A program made the position numbers and the translations under genes. The notes beneath the pieces are model-generated. The model had not been told where the DNA came from. It ran no database searches and worked only from the letters and a program-made list of their open reading frames with translations. Positions 14,299 through 21,771 of a DNA stretch of 32,816 bases are shown here, piece by piece. The stretch comes from an uncultured Pseudomonadota bacterium (GTDB lineage Bacteria > Pseudomonadota > Gammaproteobacteria > Enterobacterales > Succinivibrionaceae), in contig ONIT01000018.1 in the NCBI GenBank assembly GCA_900317945.1, positions 1 to 32,816 of the forward strand. The letters are read 5' to 3'. The first letter of the stretch is position 1, and every line of letters begins with the position of its first letter.

Positions 14299-14946
14299 TT
14301 AGTAGTTCTCCTCGCGGAGCTCGAAGAAGCTCTGCGGATGAGCGCATACCGGGCAGACATCCGGAGCCTTGGTGCCGACAACGATGTGTCCGCAGTTGCG
14401 GCACTCCCAGACCTTGACCTCGCTCTTCTCGAAGACCTTCTTGGTCTCAACGTTCTGGAGCAGCTTGCGGTAGCGCTCCTCATGGGTCTTCTCGATTGCA
14501 GCCACGCCGCGGAACTTCTCGGCAAGGACATGGAAGCCCTCTGCGTCAGCGGTCTTGGCGAAACCGTCATACATGTCGGTCCACTCGTAGTTCTCACCCT
14601 CGGCAGCAGCCTTCAGGTTCTCAGCGGTTGAGCCGATTCCGCCCAGCTCCTTGAACCAGAGCTTGGCATGCTCCTTCTCGTTCTCTGCAGTCTTGAGGAA
14701 CAGGGCTGCAATCTGCTCAAAGCCTTCCTTCTTGGCCTTGGAGGCAAAATAGGTGTACTTGTTGCGGGCCTGGGACTCGCCGGCGAAGGCAGCCTCGAGG
14801 TTCTTCTCGGTCTGGGTTCCCTTGTAGGGGTTGCCGGTGAAAAGCTCAAGATCATCGCCGCTCTTGTGGCATACCGGGCAAACCGGGGTCTCGCCGTCCT
14901 TAACCTCAAAAATCTTTCCGCAAACCTTGCACTTATAGAAAGCCAT
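14299..14946 (-). CDS. rbr: Rubrerythrin with N- and C-terminal rubredoxin-like metal sites
   Basis: 215 aa. An N-terminal CX2C-X13-CX2C module (C6, C9, C23, C26) precedes a ferritin-like diiron domain (about residues 44-165) with E57, the ExxH motif E90-H93 and the second ExxH E152-H155. A C-terminal rubredoxin domain carries C182, C185, C198 and C201. Rubrerythrins reduce hydrogen peroxide in the cytoplasm of anaerobes. The N-terminal metal module recalls desulforubrerythrin of Campylobacter, but its spacing looks rubredoxin-like. The start is ATG 14946 because AAAGGAG lies seven bases before it; TTG at 14949 is the alternative. It is single and flanked by terminator and promoter-like sequence. 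Confidence 0.92.
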   Translation of the reverse strand: MAFYKCKVCGKIFEVKDGETPVCPVCHKSGDDLELFTGNPYKGTQTEKNLEAAFAGESQARNKYTYFASKAKKEGFEQIAALFLKTAENEKEHAKLWFKELGGIGSTAENLKAAAEGENYEWTDMYDGFAKTADAEGFHVLAEKFRGVAAIEKTHEERYRKLLQNVETKKVFEKSEVKVWECRNCGHIVVGTKAPDVCPVCAHPQSFFELREENY

Positions 14947-15118
14947 CAAATCACTCCTTTAGCGGCCGGACTGGGTTTCACATATGCGGGCTCTTGCCCT
15001 TCCCGAGCCTCACTTTCTCCGGAGGCTCCCGGGGCGCATGTTGAACAGGAAACTGCAAAACGGGATAGCGGGAAACCCTCCGTCGCGGCCAGATACGCCC
15101 AGGCACATTCCGAAAATT

Positions 15119-15124
15119 ATTATA
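15119..15124 (-). promoter_or_regulatory. Candidate -10 box upstream of rubrerythrin
   Basis: TATAAT on the minus strand in the 277-base gap before the gene; the -35 is poor. The leader would be about 165 bases. Nothing else in the gap stands out except an A/T-rich stretch near 15160-15195. Confidence 0.25.
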
Positions 15125-15223
15125 TGGGCTGCTGCCGGAGCTGCTAGGCGTTCCAAAAGCATTATTTTAAAAAGCTGTCAATAATCACAAAAAAAGTGAG
15201 TTTTGCCTAACAGCAAACTGCCG

Positions 15224-16483
15224 CTATACGCCGCCTGCGAGCTCCCTTGCGGGGCTGATGTGCGACACCCTGAGGGAGGGGAGCCAGGAGGAAATGACGC
15301 TCATGAGGATAGCCGCCCCGGCGACCAGCGCGACGTCCGCCGGCCTCACCTCGCTCGGCACAAAGCTGATGAAGTAGATGTCGCCGTTGAGCGCGGCCCT
15401 GCCTGTTACATGCTCGAGGAACTTTACGATGGGCGTCAGGTTGCAGGCGGCGAGGACGCCGAGGAGCGTTCCGGAGAGAGTGCCGATAAGGCCGCTTATA
15501 ATGCCCTGCGTCATGAAGATCCGCCTGATGAGCCCTCCGGAGGCGCCCATCGACATTAAAATGGCGATTGAGCTCCGCTTGTCGTTTATCGACATGACAA
15601 GGCCAGATACGATATTGAAGCAGGCTACGGCAATCACCATGAAGAGCCCGATGTACATCACGGCGCGCACCAGGTTGATGTCGCGGTAGAGCCTCCCCTC
15701 GCGGGACATCCAGCTTGAGATCAGCACATTGCGGTCAAGCTGCATGGCGCGGTTATAGACAATCCGGTCAGGATTCAGGAAATCCGAGGTCCGGACCTCA
15801 ATGCCCGTAACCGTGCCAGCGGGAAGCCCGGTGAGCTCACCTGCGTCCTCGACATTCACAAAGACCAGCGCTCCGTCAAGCTCGCCTCCGATGGAGAAGG
15901 TGCCCGTAACCTTAAAGGGAAGGTTCTCTGTCGCCGGGACTCCAGAGGAGTCAGCACCGCCTGACTTCCTTACCGCGAGGAGCGTGATGGCATCGCCCTT
16001 CTTTACGCCCAGCTTCTCGGCGACCTTCTTCCCGAGCACCGCCGAGCGGGAGCCGGGAGTCAGCGACTCGAGGGATCCAGGAGTCATGAACTCGCGGAGC
16101 CCCAAAGTGCTCCCGGTTGTTGAGGGATCGATGCCCCTTGCCCTGACAGCCTTGAACTTAAGGCCGTTCCCCGCGATGGCGTCTGCCTCGGTAAAGACCG
16201 AGGCTCCCCTGATGCCCTGCCCCTCAAGGAGCCTTTTCATATAGGGAGCAGGATTCACGAACTCACCGCTCTCCGCGCGCACCTCAGCCTCAGGAATGAC
16301 CGAGAGCACCCGGTGGTGGAGCTCATACTCGAAGCCGTTCATGGCGGAAAGGCCGACAATGAGAGCGATTACGCCAATCGCGATGCCGATGACTGACGAT
16401 GCTGAAATAAAGGAGACGAAGCCAGAGGTGCTCCTCCCCCGGGAGAAGCGGAGCCCCACGCAGACGGAAAGCGGCCTGAACAT
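15224..16483 (-). CDS. lolE: Lipoprotein-releasing ABC transporter permease LolE
   Basis: 419 aa. The family pattern GLRFSRGR then FVSFISASSVIGIAIGVIALIVGLSAMNGFE is LolE-like, and the C-terminal helices end in SWLPSLRVSHISPARELAGG. There are four transmembrane segments (one N-terminal, three C-terminal) around a large periplasmic domain. With LolC and two LolD it forms LolCDE, which extracts outer-membrane lipoproteins from the inner membrane and passes them to LolA. The ATG overlaps the lolD stop by one base (TGATG). It is the last gene of lolC-lolD-lolE. Assignment as LolE rather than LolC rests on the closer N-terminal match and gene order. Confidence 0.9.
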   Translation of the reverse strand: MFRPLSVCVGLRFSRGRSTSGFVSFISASSVIGIAIGVIALIVGLSAMNGFEYELHHRVLSVIPEAEVRAESGEFVNPAPYMKRLLEGQGIRGASVFTEADAIAGNGLKFKAVRARGIDPSTTGSTLGLREFMTPGSLESLTPGSRSAVLGKKVAEKLGVKKGDAITLLAVRKSGGADSSGVPATENLPFKVTGTFSIGGELDGALVFVNVEDAGELTGLPAGTVTGIEVRTSDFLNPDRIVYNRAMQLDRNVLISSWMSREGRLYRDINLVRAVMYIGLFMVIAVACFNIVSGLVMSINDKRSSIAILMSMGASGGLIRRIFMTQGIISGLIGTLSGTLLGVLAACNLTPIVKFLEHVTGRAALNGDIYFISFVPSEVRPADVALVAGAAILMSVISSWLPSLRVSHISPARELAGGV

Positions 16484-17181
16484 CAGAGCGACTCCTCCGC
16501 GACGCGGCCGTCGCGGATGGTGATCGCGGTGGGGAAGCGCTTCGCGAGCTCGCGGTCATGGGTTACGACGACAAAGGCCATGCCGAGCGATCCGTGGAGC
16601 TCCTCAATAAGGTCCATCACGGAGCCTGCGGCGCGGAAGTCGAGGTTGCCTGTCGGCTCGTCGGCAAGGACCAGGTCCGGGCTGTTGACTAAGGCACGCG
16701 CGATGGCGGTTCTCTGCCTCTCGCCGCCCGAGAGCTCCGACGGGCGGTGGTCCATTCTCTCCTTGAGCCCTACGCGCTCGAGCATCGCCTCGGCCTTCTC
16801 CCTGGCCTCCGCCATGCCAGAGCCGCCTATGATCTCCGGCATCATGACATTCTCCAAAGCCGTGAACTCGCGGAGGAGATGGTGGAACTGGTAGACGAAG
16901 CCAAGCTTCTTATTGCGGAACTCCGCCTGCCGGGACTCGCCCCAGGAGCTCACCTTCTCGCCCTCGAAGATGACGTCCCCCGAGGTGGGACGGTCAAGCG
17001 TTCCCATAATATGGAGGAGAGTGCTCTTCCCGGAGCCCGAGGCGCCGACGAGCGCCATGAGGGCGCCTTTGGGGATGGAGAGGCTCACGCCTTTGAGGAC
17101 CTCGGTCTTAAGCTTTCCCTCCCTGTAGGTCTTCCTGATGTCGGAGAGCTCCATTACAGTTTCAGCATTCATCTCACTCAT
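16483..17181 (-). CDS. lolD: Lipoprotein-releasing system ATPase LolD
   Basis: 232 aa, the normal size. LolD energises LolCDE. Walker A is GASGSGKST, the LolD-type Q-loop region reads GFVYQFHHLLREFTALENV, the signature is LSGGERQRTAIARAL and Walker B is LVLADEPTGNLD, with the H-loop in VVTHD. The FHHLLREFTALENVMMP stretch is characteristic of LolD and separates it from generic MacB-like ATPases. The start at 17181 overlaps lolC by eight bases. A second ATG at 17172 is possible. Confidence 0.93.
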   Translation of the reverse strand: MSEMNAETVMELSDIRKTYREGKLKTEVLKGVSLSIPKGALMALVGASGSGKSTLLHIMGTLDRPTSGDVIFEGEKVSSWGESRQAEFRNKKLGFVYQFHHLLREFTALENVMMPEIIGGSGMAEAREKAEAMLERVGLKERMDHRPSELSGGERQRTAIARALVNSPDLVLADEPTGNLDFRAAGSVMDLIEELHGSLGMAFVVVTHDRELAKRFPTAITIRDGRVAEESL

Positions 17182-18415
17182 ATCTCAGCACCTCGGCCGG
17201 CATTACACGTGACGCCCTGTATGAAGGATAGAGCGTTGAAAGAAGGGAAAGGCAGACAGCCCCGAGCGCGGTGAGCACTACGGTCCCGGCGCTTACCGAC
17301 ACCGGGAGGGAGCTTATCCTCACGAGGGACGAGAGCCCCAGGACCTCCATGATCGGGTTGATGTGGAATGCGCAGGCCGTTCCGATAAGCGTCCCGATGA
17401 GGGCTCCCGCGACTCCGGCGACCGCGCCCTCGGTCATGAAGGCAAGCATTACGTCCGAGGGCCGGAAGCCCATCGTGCGGAGGATCGCTATCTCGGTCCT
17501 CTTGTCCATCACCATCATGATAAGGGAGGAGAGGATGTTGAACGCCGCGACAAAGATAATAAGGAAGAGCATCACCGTCATCATGCGCTTCTCGGTCGAG
17601 ACCGCGGAGAAAAGCTCGCCCTTCTCGGTGCGCCAGTCGCTTACCCTGTATCCTTCAGGAAGCTTCGGGCTGAAGCCGGAGACGTCAAAGGGATCGTCAA
17701 GCCAGACGCGGTAGCCCGAGAAAGTCCCGGCGGGAAGGCGCATGAGCCTCCCGGCGTCAGACATGCGGAGGATCGCGGTCGAGCGGTCGACGTCCGATCC
17801 AATCTGGAAGGTGCAGACCACGGTAAAGAGCCTTGATGAGGGAACGAGGCCTGCCATGGTGTACCTCGCTCCGTCAGGGGAGATGATCCTTACCTTGTCC
17901 CCGGGGTAGACGCCGAGGGACCTCGCGAGCGACGCCCCCAGGATCACGCCGTAGCCCATCTCCTTCCAGTCGGCAAGGCAGCCGGGCTCGTATCTTGAAA
18001 GGTATCGGTAAAGGAGATCGTTCTTGGGATAGGACTCCGGATCAATCCCCGAGAGCTCGGCGCCCGTAACTCCACCGGCGCCGGCTATCACCGCCTCGCC
18101 TCTTGTATAGGGAGCGGCGGCGCGCACCAGGGGAGCGGAGGAAATTTTCCCAAGGAGGCTGCTGTCCTCCCGTACCGGCCCCACGGAGCTTTCTATCACC
18201 GCATGCGGGACGACCGAGAGGATGCTGTTCTTGAGGCGGTTCTCAAGCCCGCCCATCACCGATGTCACAATGATAAGCGCCGCGACGCCCAGCATGATGC
18301 CGATGGCGGAGAAGAGCGAGACAAAGGAGGCGAAGCGGTTGGCGCCGAACGCGCCCGCATAGCGGAGCCCGATCTGAACCGAGAGCCGTATCCTTGACAG
18401 CCTTGAATTTTCCAT
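17174..18415 (-). CDS. lolC: Lipoprotein-releasing ABC transporter permease LolC
   Basis: 413 aa. It has four transmembrane segments and a periplasmic domain that includes the LolC hook region before SSRLFTVVCTFQIGSDVD, which recruits the LolA chaperone in E. coli. The N-terminus GLRYAGAFGANRFASFVSLFSAIGIMLGVAALI and the end STLYPSYRASRVMPAEVLRYE match LolC closely. It is the first gene of the operon. No clear ribosome-binding site precedes ATG 18415; the leader has a CCGG-rich stretch instead. A TATAAT at 18496-18501 could be its promoter. Confidence 0.92.
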   Translation of the reverse strand: MENSRLSRIRLSVQIGLRYAGAFGANRFASFVSLFSAIGIMLGVAALIIVTSVMGGLENRLKNSILSVVPHAVIESSVGPVREDSSLLGKISSAPLVRAAAPYTRGEAVIAGAGGVTGAELSGIDPESYPKNDLLYRYLSRYEPGCLADWKEMGYGVILGASLARSLGVYPGDKVRIISPDGARYTMAGLVPSSRLFTVVCTFQIGSDVDRSTAILRMSDAGRLMRLPAGTFSGYRVWLDDPFDVSGFSPKLPEGYRVSDWRTEKGELFSAVSTEKRMMTVMLFLIIFVAAFNILSSLIMMVMDKRTEIAILRTMGFRPSDVMLAFMTEGAVAGVAGALIGTLIGTACAFHINPIMEVLGLSSLVRISSLPVSVSAGTVVLTALGAVCLSLLSTLYPSYRASRVMPAEVLRYE

Positions 18416-18495
18416 AAAACCGGCACCGGTATCCGGCCCTGCGGCCGTCTGCCCTGCCCCGTCTCCTTTTTTGCAGCCTGCAGAAAAACAGACGC

Positions 18496-18501
18496 ATTAT
18501 A
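18496..18501 (-). promoter_or_regulatory. Candidate -10 box of lolCDE
   Basis: TATAAT on the minus strand, about 80 bases before lolC. The -35 region is weak. Confidence 0.4.
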
Positions 18502-18587
18502 AAGCACAAAACCGAAACAGAATATAAGGCATTCATTATCGCCTGACTGCTTATTTTTTAACCGGATCGGCGTCACACTCTCCCGGT

Positions 18588-18616
18588 TTGATATAAGTCA
18601 TAGATTATCGTATATA
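18588..18616 (+). promoter_or_regulatory. Candidate promoter reading into the GGA-hairpin region
   Basis: TTGATA (18588-18593), a 17-base spacer and TATATA (18611-18616). A second -10-like TATAAT lies at 18632-18637. There is no gene on this strand for nearly 2 kb, so any transcript would be non-coding. Confidence 0.4.
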
Positions 18617-18701
18617 GTATTTTATATCACATATAATGTCAGATAGGCTGACCGTGATCATGGTTTCAATTGACTCAGGTCAGAAGTTCACAAAATCTGT
18701 G

Positions 18702-19000
18702 GACAGATTTTTCAATTCACCTGATTTTAAAGGCCCGGAGAAAATTCTGAATTCACCTTACGCAGAAAAGGCTCCGGAAAGGGCTGGTTTTCAGGATGCT
18801 TAAAAATCAGCCACAATCAGATGACTGCGCGATAAAAACAGGTTTTTGTCCGGAAAGCGCGCAGCAGCTCAGATCCGGAAAAAGGAGGGCAATTTTGTGG
18901 AAAAGATCAGACAAAATGCCGGCTTTTCCACAGAAAATTGTGAAAGAATCGATAATTGTGGACTGTTTTGTGAAAGCTGGATTTTCAGGTGCTGGAAGAA
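18702..19000 (+). ncRNA. Hypothetical CsrA-binding (CsrB/RsmZ-like) RNA
   Basis: Hairpins with GGA in the loop: AAAATCTG-TGGA-CAGATTTT (18702-18721); GATTTT/AAAATT (18733-18756); a 10-bp stem with loop CAGGATGCTTA (18782-18812); ATTTTGT/ACAAAAT (18892-18917); TGAAA/TTTCA (18971-18987). CAGGATG is the core of the known CsrA-binding repeat of CsrB. I found no plus-strand terminator before the tRNA, so the ends are unknown. GGA density is only about twice what chance would give. This is a hypothesis, not an identification. Confidence 0.3.
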
Positions 19001-19072
19001 GCCCGTCCGGCCTGGGGCTATGAAGGTGATGTAACTGTGTTAGTTACAACTAATGCAGGAGCAGCCGGAGAC

Positions 19073-19101
19073 AAAAAGCCGGAACAGCGCTCTATGCACT
19101 G
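19073..19101 (-). terminator. Possible terminator of tRNA-Arg
   Basis: On the minus strand CAGTGC-ATAGA-GCGCTG (one G-T pair), then seven bases and a TTTTT run. The gap between stem and T run makes it weak. Confidence 0.3.
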
Positions 19102-19114
19102 CCCCGACATGAAG

Positions 19115-19190
19115 TGGTATCCCCACCAGGACTCGAACCTGGAATTGATCCTTAGGAGGGATCCGTTATATCCTGTTTAACTATGAGGAC
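19115..19190 (-). tRNA. tRNA-Arg (anticodon CCT)
   Basis: 76 bases including an encoded CCA. The acceptor arm pairs with two G-T pairs. The anticodon stem is GATCC/GGATC with loop CTCCTAA, giving anticodon CCT, which reads AGG. The T arm is CCAGG-TTCGAGT-CCTGG. The sequence closely follows E. coli tRNA-Arg(CCU). AGG is a common Arg codon in the genes of this window, so this tRNA should matter for translation here. Confidence 0.93.
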
Positions 19191-19250
19191 CCAAACTTGC
19201 GGCGGCCTGGCGCAGGTGAATTAATCCCGCGGAACCGCCTGATGCGTATT

Positions 19251-19279
19251 ATTATAATACTTTACATTCCCTTTGGCAA
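19251..19279 (-). promoter_or_regulatory. Sigma70 promoter of tRNA-Arg
   Basis: On the minus strand TTGCCA (19279-19274), a 17-base spacer and TATAAT (19256-19251). The predicted start is about 54 bases before the mature tRNA 5' end. It overlaps the space just after the tyrS stop. Confidence 0.7.
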
Positions 19280-19289
19280 TATTTCTCTG

Positions 19290-20489
19290 TTATTTTACGG
19301 TAACTTTCGCGAATCTGCGCTTTCCTACCTGCCAGACGTCTGAGCTCCCGGCTGCGATCTCAAGCTTGGGATCGGAAACTGCCTCGCCGCCGCGCTTAAC
19401 GGCGCCCTGCTTAATCATGCGCATTGCCTCTGAGGTTGAGGCGACAAGGCCTGCCTCCTTGAGGAGGGTGCCTACCATGATCTTGCCGTCCTGTGACGCA
19501 ACCTCCTTCTCCGGGATGTCGTCAGGAAGGGCGCCCTTGCTGAACCTCGCGATGAAGTTCTGCTCGGCCTGGTCTGCGGCCTCTGCTCCGTGGTAGCGGG
19601 CGATGATCTCCTTTGCGAGGAGGATCTTGACGTCACGGGGGTTCTTCTCGCCGGAGTCAACGCCGTCGTGGAGCGCCTTGATCTCGGCAACTGAGCGGCG
19701 GGAGAGGAGGTCGAACCAGTTCCACATCAGATCATCGCTTATGGACATGACCTTGCCGAACATGTCGTCAGCCTTCTCATCGACGCCGATGTAGTTGTGC
19801 TTGGACTTGCTCATCTTGACGACGCCGTCGAGACCTACTAGGAGCGGCATCATGATGACGCACTGCTGCTCCTGCCCCTCGTCCTTCTGCAGCTCGCGGC
19901 CCATCAGGAGGTTGAACTTCTGGTCGGTTCCGCCCAGCTCGACGTCAGCCTTCAGCGCAACGGAGTCCCAGCCCTGGAGGAGCGGGTACATGAACTCATG
20001 GATGCAGATGGACTGCCCTGCCTTGTAGCGCTTCTCGAAGTCGTCTCTCTCGAGCATGCGGGCAACGGTCTGGTGTGCGGCAAGCTTCAGCATGTCGGCA
20101 GCGTTGGCCTTGCCGTGCCACTCGGAGTTGTAGACAATGTGGGTCTTGTTCGGATCAAGGATCTTGAAGGCCTGCTCGGCGTAGGTCCTCGCGTTGATCC
20201 TCACCTCCTCCTCGGTAAGGGGAGGACGGGTGGTGTTCTTTCCGGAGGGATCGCCGATCTGGGCGGTGAAGTCGCCGATAAGGAGATAGACCTCATGACC
20301 CAGGTCCTGGAACAGGCGAAGCTTGTTCATGACGACAGTGTGTCCGAGATGAATGTCCGGCGCAGTAGGATCCATTCCCAGCTTGATCCTGAGCGGCCTG
20401 CCTTCCTTCAGCTTCTTGAGGAGGCCTTCCTCGGAAATGATCTCGTCGGTTCCGCGCTTTATTTCTTTAAGCGCCTCTTCAGGTGTCAT
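19290..20489 (-). CDS. tyrS: Tyrosyl-tRNA synthetase
   Basis: 399 aa from ATG 20489. It charges tRNA-Tyr with tyrosine. The class I HIGH motif is HLGH and the KMSKS loop is KMSKSKHN. The Rossmann core contains [16 protein letters not shown] and [11 protein letters not shown]. An S4 RNA-binding domain closes the protein (about residues 335-399). The short core and motif forms fit the TyrRS group common in Haemophilus and Pseudomonas rather than E. coli TyrS. I chose ATG 20489 because AAGGAG lies five bases before it; GTG 20495 would overlap that site. It is divergent from anmK. Confidence 0.95.
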   Translation of the reverse strand: MTPEEALKEIKRGTDEIISEEGLLKKLKEGRPLRIKLGMDPTAPDIHLGHTVVMNKLRLFQDLGHEVYLLIGDFTAQIGDPSGKNTTRPPLTEEEVRINARTYAEQAFKILDPNKTHIVYNSEWHGKANAADMLKLAAHQTVARMLERDDFEKRYKAGQSICIHEFMYPLLQGWDSVALKADVELGGTDQKFNLLMGRELQKDEGQEQQCVIMMPLLVGLDGVVKMSKSKHNYIGVDEKADDMFGKVMSISDDLMWNWFDLLSRRSVAEIKALHDGVDSGEKNPRDVKILLAKEIIARYHGAEAADQAEQNFIARFSKGALPDDIPEKEVASQDGKIMVGTLLKEAGLVASTSEAMRMIKQGAVKRGGEAVSDPKLEIAAGSSDVWQVGKRRFAKVTVK

Positions 20490-20535
20490 CTTCACTCCTT
20501 AAAATAATCCGGGGCTCCTGCCCGCACGGTGTATC

Positions 20536-20544
20536 ATTATATCA
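20536..20544 (-). promoter_or_regulatory. Extended -10 promoter of tyrS
   Basis: TGATATAAT on the minus strand: a consensus -10 with the TG extension. The -35 is poor, as is usual for extended -10 promoters. It lies in the 82-base tyrS/anmK divergent gap. Confidence 0.5.
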
Positions 20545-20571
20545 GCTAAAAATGAGATAAAAGGGAACGCC

Positions 20572-21744
20572 ATGAAAGAAGAGAGAGCCACGGGAAAGGA
20601 AACTGAGGGAGGCCTCTATATCGGCCTCATGTCAGGAACGAGCCTCGACGGCATCGATGCCGCCCTGATGGAATTCACTCCGGAGGGCAAAGGCAGGTGT
20701 CTCGGCACGCTTGAGTACGGGTGGGACAGAGACACGTCCGAAAGGCTCAAGGCGCTTATCGAGGGAAAAAACCGCGACTTCGGCGAGGCGCTCATACTCC
20801 ACCGCCGGGCGGGAGAGGGCTTTGCCGCTGCGGCCCTCGCACTTGTCCGCAGAATGGGCCTGAGGCCCATGGACATCCGCGCGATCGGCTCTCACGGGCA
20901 GACCGTTCTCCACCTCCCTGACAAAGGCGTAACGCTGCAGCTCGGAAGCGGCGCCGTAATCTCGTCGCTCACCGGCATAGACACCGTTACGGACTTCAGA
21001 ATGAAGGACATGGCCCACGGGGGACAGGGAGCGCCTCTGGTGCCACCGTTCCATGACGCGCTCTTCAGGCGCGAGGGGGAGACCGTTATCGTCCTCAACA
21101 TCGGCGGAATATCGAACGTCACGCTCCTCCGCCCCGGAGAGAAGGCAAGAGGCTGGGACACCGGCCCCGGCAACACCATGCTTGACCTCTGGTACCGGAA
21201 ATCCGGCAACGCGGGGGCATACGACAGAGACGGGAAATTTGCCCAGAGCGGAAGCATCTCAGAGGCGCTCCTTGAGGAATTCCTCCGGGAGCCGTACTTT
21301 GCGGCAAGGCCGCCGAAGAGCACCGGGCGCGAGCTCTTCAACCTCTCCTTTATCGAGAGATCCCTAAAGAGCCTCAGTGCCAGGGGAATCGCCTTGCCCT
21401 CTCCCGCTGACGTTGAGCGCACGCTCCTCCGCCTTACCGCCATCACCATAACAATGGGAATCAGGGACGCGCTCAATGACGGTGAGCACGCAGAGATCCT
21501 GGCGGCTGGCGGCGGGGTGCACAACGCCCTTCTCCTGGACGACATCCGGGAGTGCCTCCTGAATCTCTCCGTCTGCGCGGATCTGGGCACGGCTGAAGAC
21601 GCGGGGATTGACTCGGACTTCCTTGAGGCGGAGGCCTTCGCCTGGCTCGCCTGGTGCAGGGTTAACGGCGTAAGGCCGGACCTCAGCGCTGTTACCGGAG
21701 CCTCTGTTGACTCTGTCCCCGGTGCGCTTTACCTCGGGCACTAG
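20572..21744 (+). CDS. anmK: Anhydro-N-acetylmuramic acid kinase
   Basis: 390 aa. AnmK hydrolyses and phosphorylates 1,6-anhydro-MurNAc to MurNAc-6-phosphate in peptidoglycan recycling. The N-terminal GLMSGTSLDGIDAAL is the family hallmark. SHGQTVLHLP, GGQGAPLVPPFHDALF, NIGGISNVT and GWDTGPGNTMLDLW follow in order, and ILAAGGGVHN is near the C-terminus. The size is normal (about 370). It starts with a weak GGGA site. Sitting divergent to tyrS is a frequent arrangement in gammaproteobacteria. It is convergent with clcA across 27 bases. Confidence 0.95.
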   Translation: MKEERATGKETEGGLYIGLMSGTSLDGIDAALMEFTPEGKGRCLGTLEYGWDRDTSERLKALIEGKNRDFGEALILHRRAGEGFAAAALALVRRMGLRPMDIRAIGSHGQTVLHLPDKGVTLQLGSGAVISSLTGIDTVTDFRMKDMAHGGQGAPLVPPFHDALFRREGETVIVLNIGGISNVTLLRPGEKARGWDTGPGNTMLDLWYRKSGNAGAYDRDGKFAQSGSISEALLEEFLREPYFAARPPKSTGRELFNLSFIERSLKSLSARGIALPSPADVERTLLRLTAITITMGIRDALNDGEHAEILAAGGGVHNALLLDDIRECLLNLSVCADLGTAEDAGIDSDFLEAEAFAWLAWCRVNGVRPDLSAVTGASVDSVPGALYLGH

Positions 21745-21771
21745 GGAGGAGCCTTCGGCAGGCAGAGGCCG

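Larger units (their letters stand above)
18416..19114. other. 700-base region without a convincing gene
   Basis: AT-rich compared with its surroundings. The left part is the lolC leader. From about 18588 rightward the plus strand has a promoter-like TTGATA-17-TATATA, about 14 GGA triplets and at least five hairpins with GGA in the loop. It also has clusters of TGTGGA/TCCACA and three TCCGGAAA repeats. Short open frames occur, for example 18636-18803 (55 codons), but they lack ribosome-binding sites. A perfect TGTAACT-GTGTT-AGTTACA inverted repeat lies at 19030-19048. Confidence 0.5.

Noticed and set aside
18636..18803. 55-codon plus-strand frame (MSDRLTVIMV...)
   Set aside because: No ribosome-binding site; a frame of this length is expected by chance, and its end overlaps the CAGGATG hairpin. 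Kept only as part of the non-coding region.
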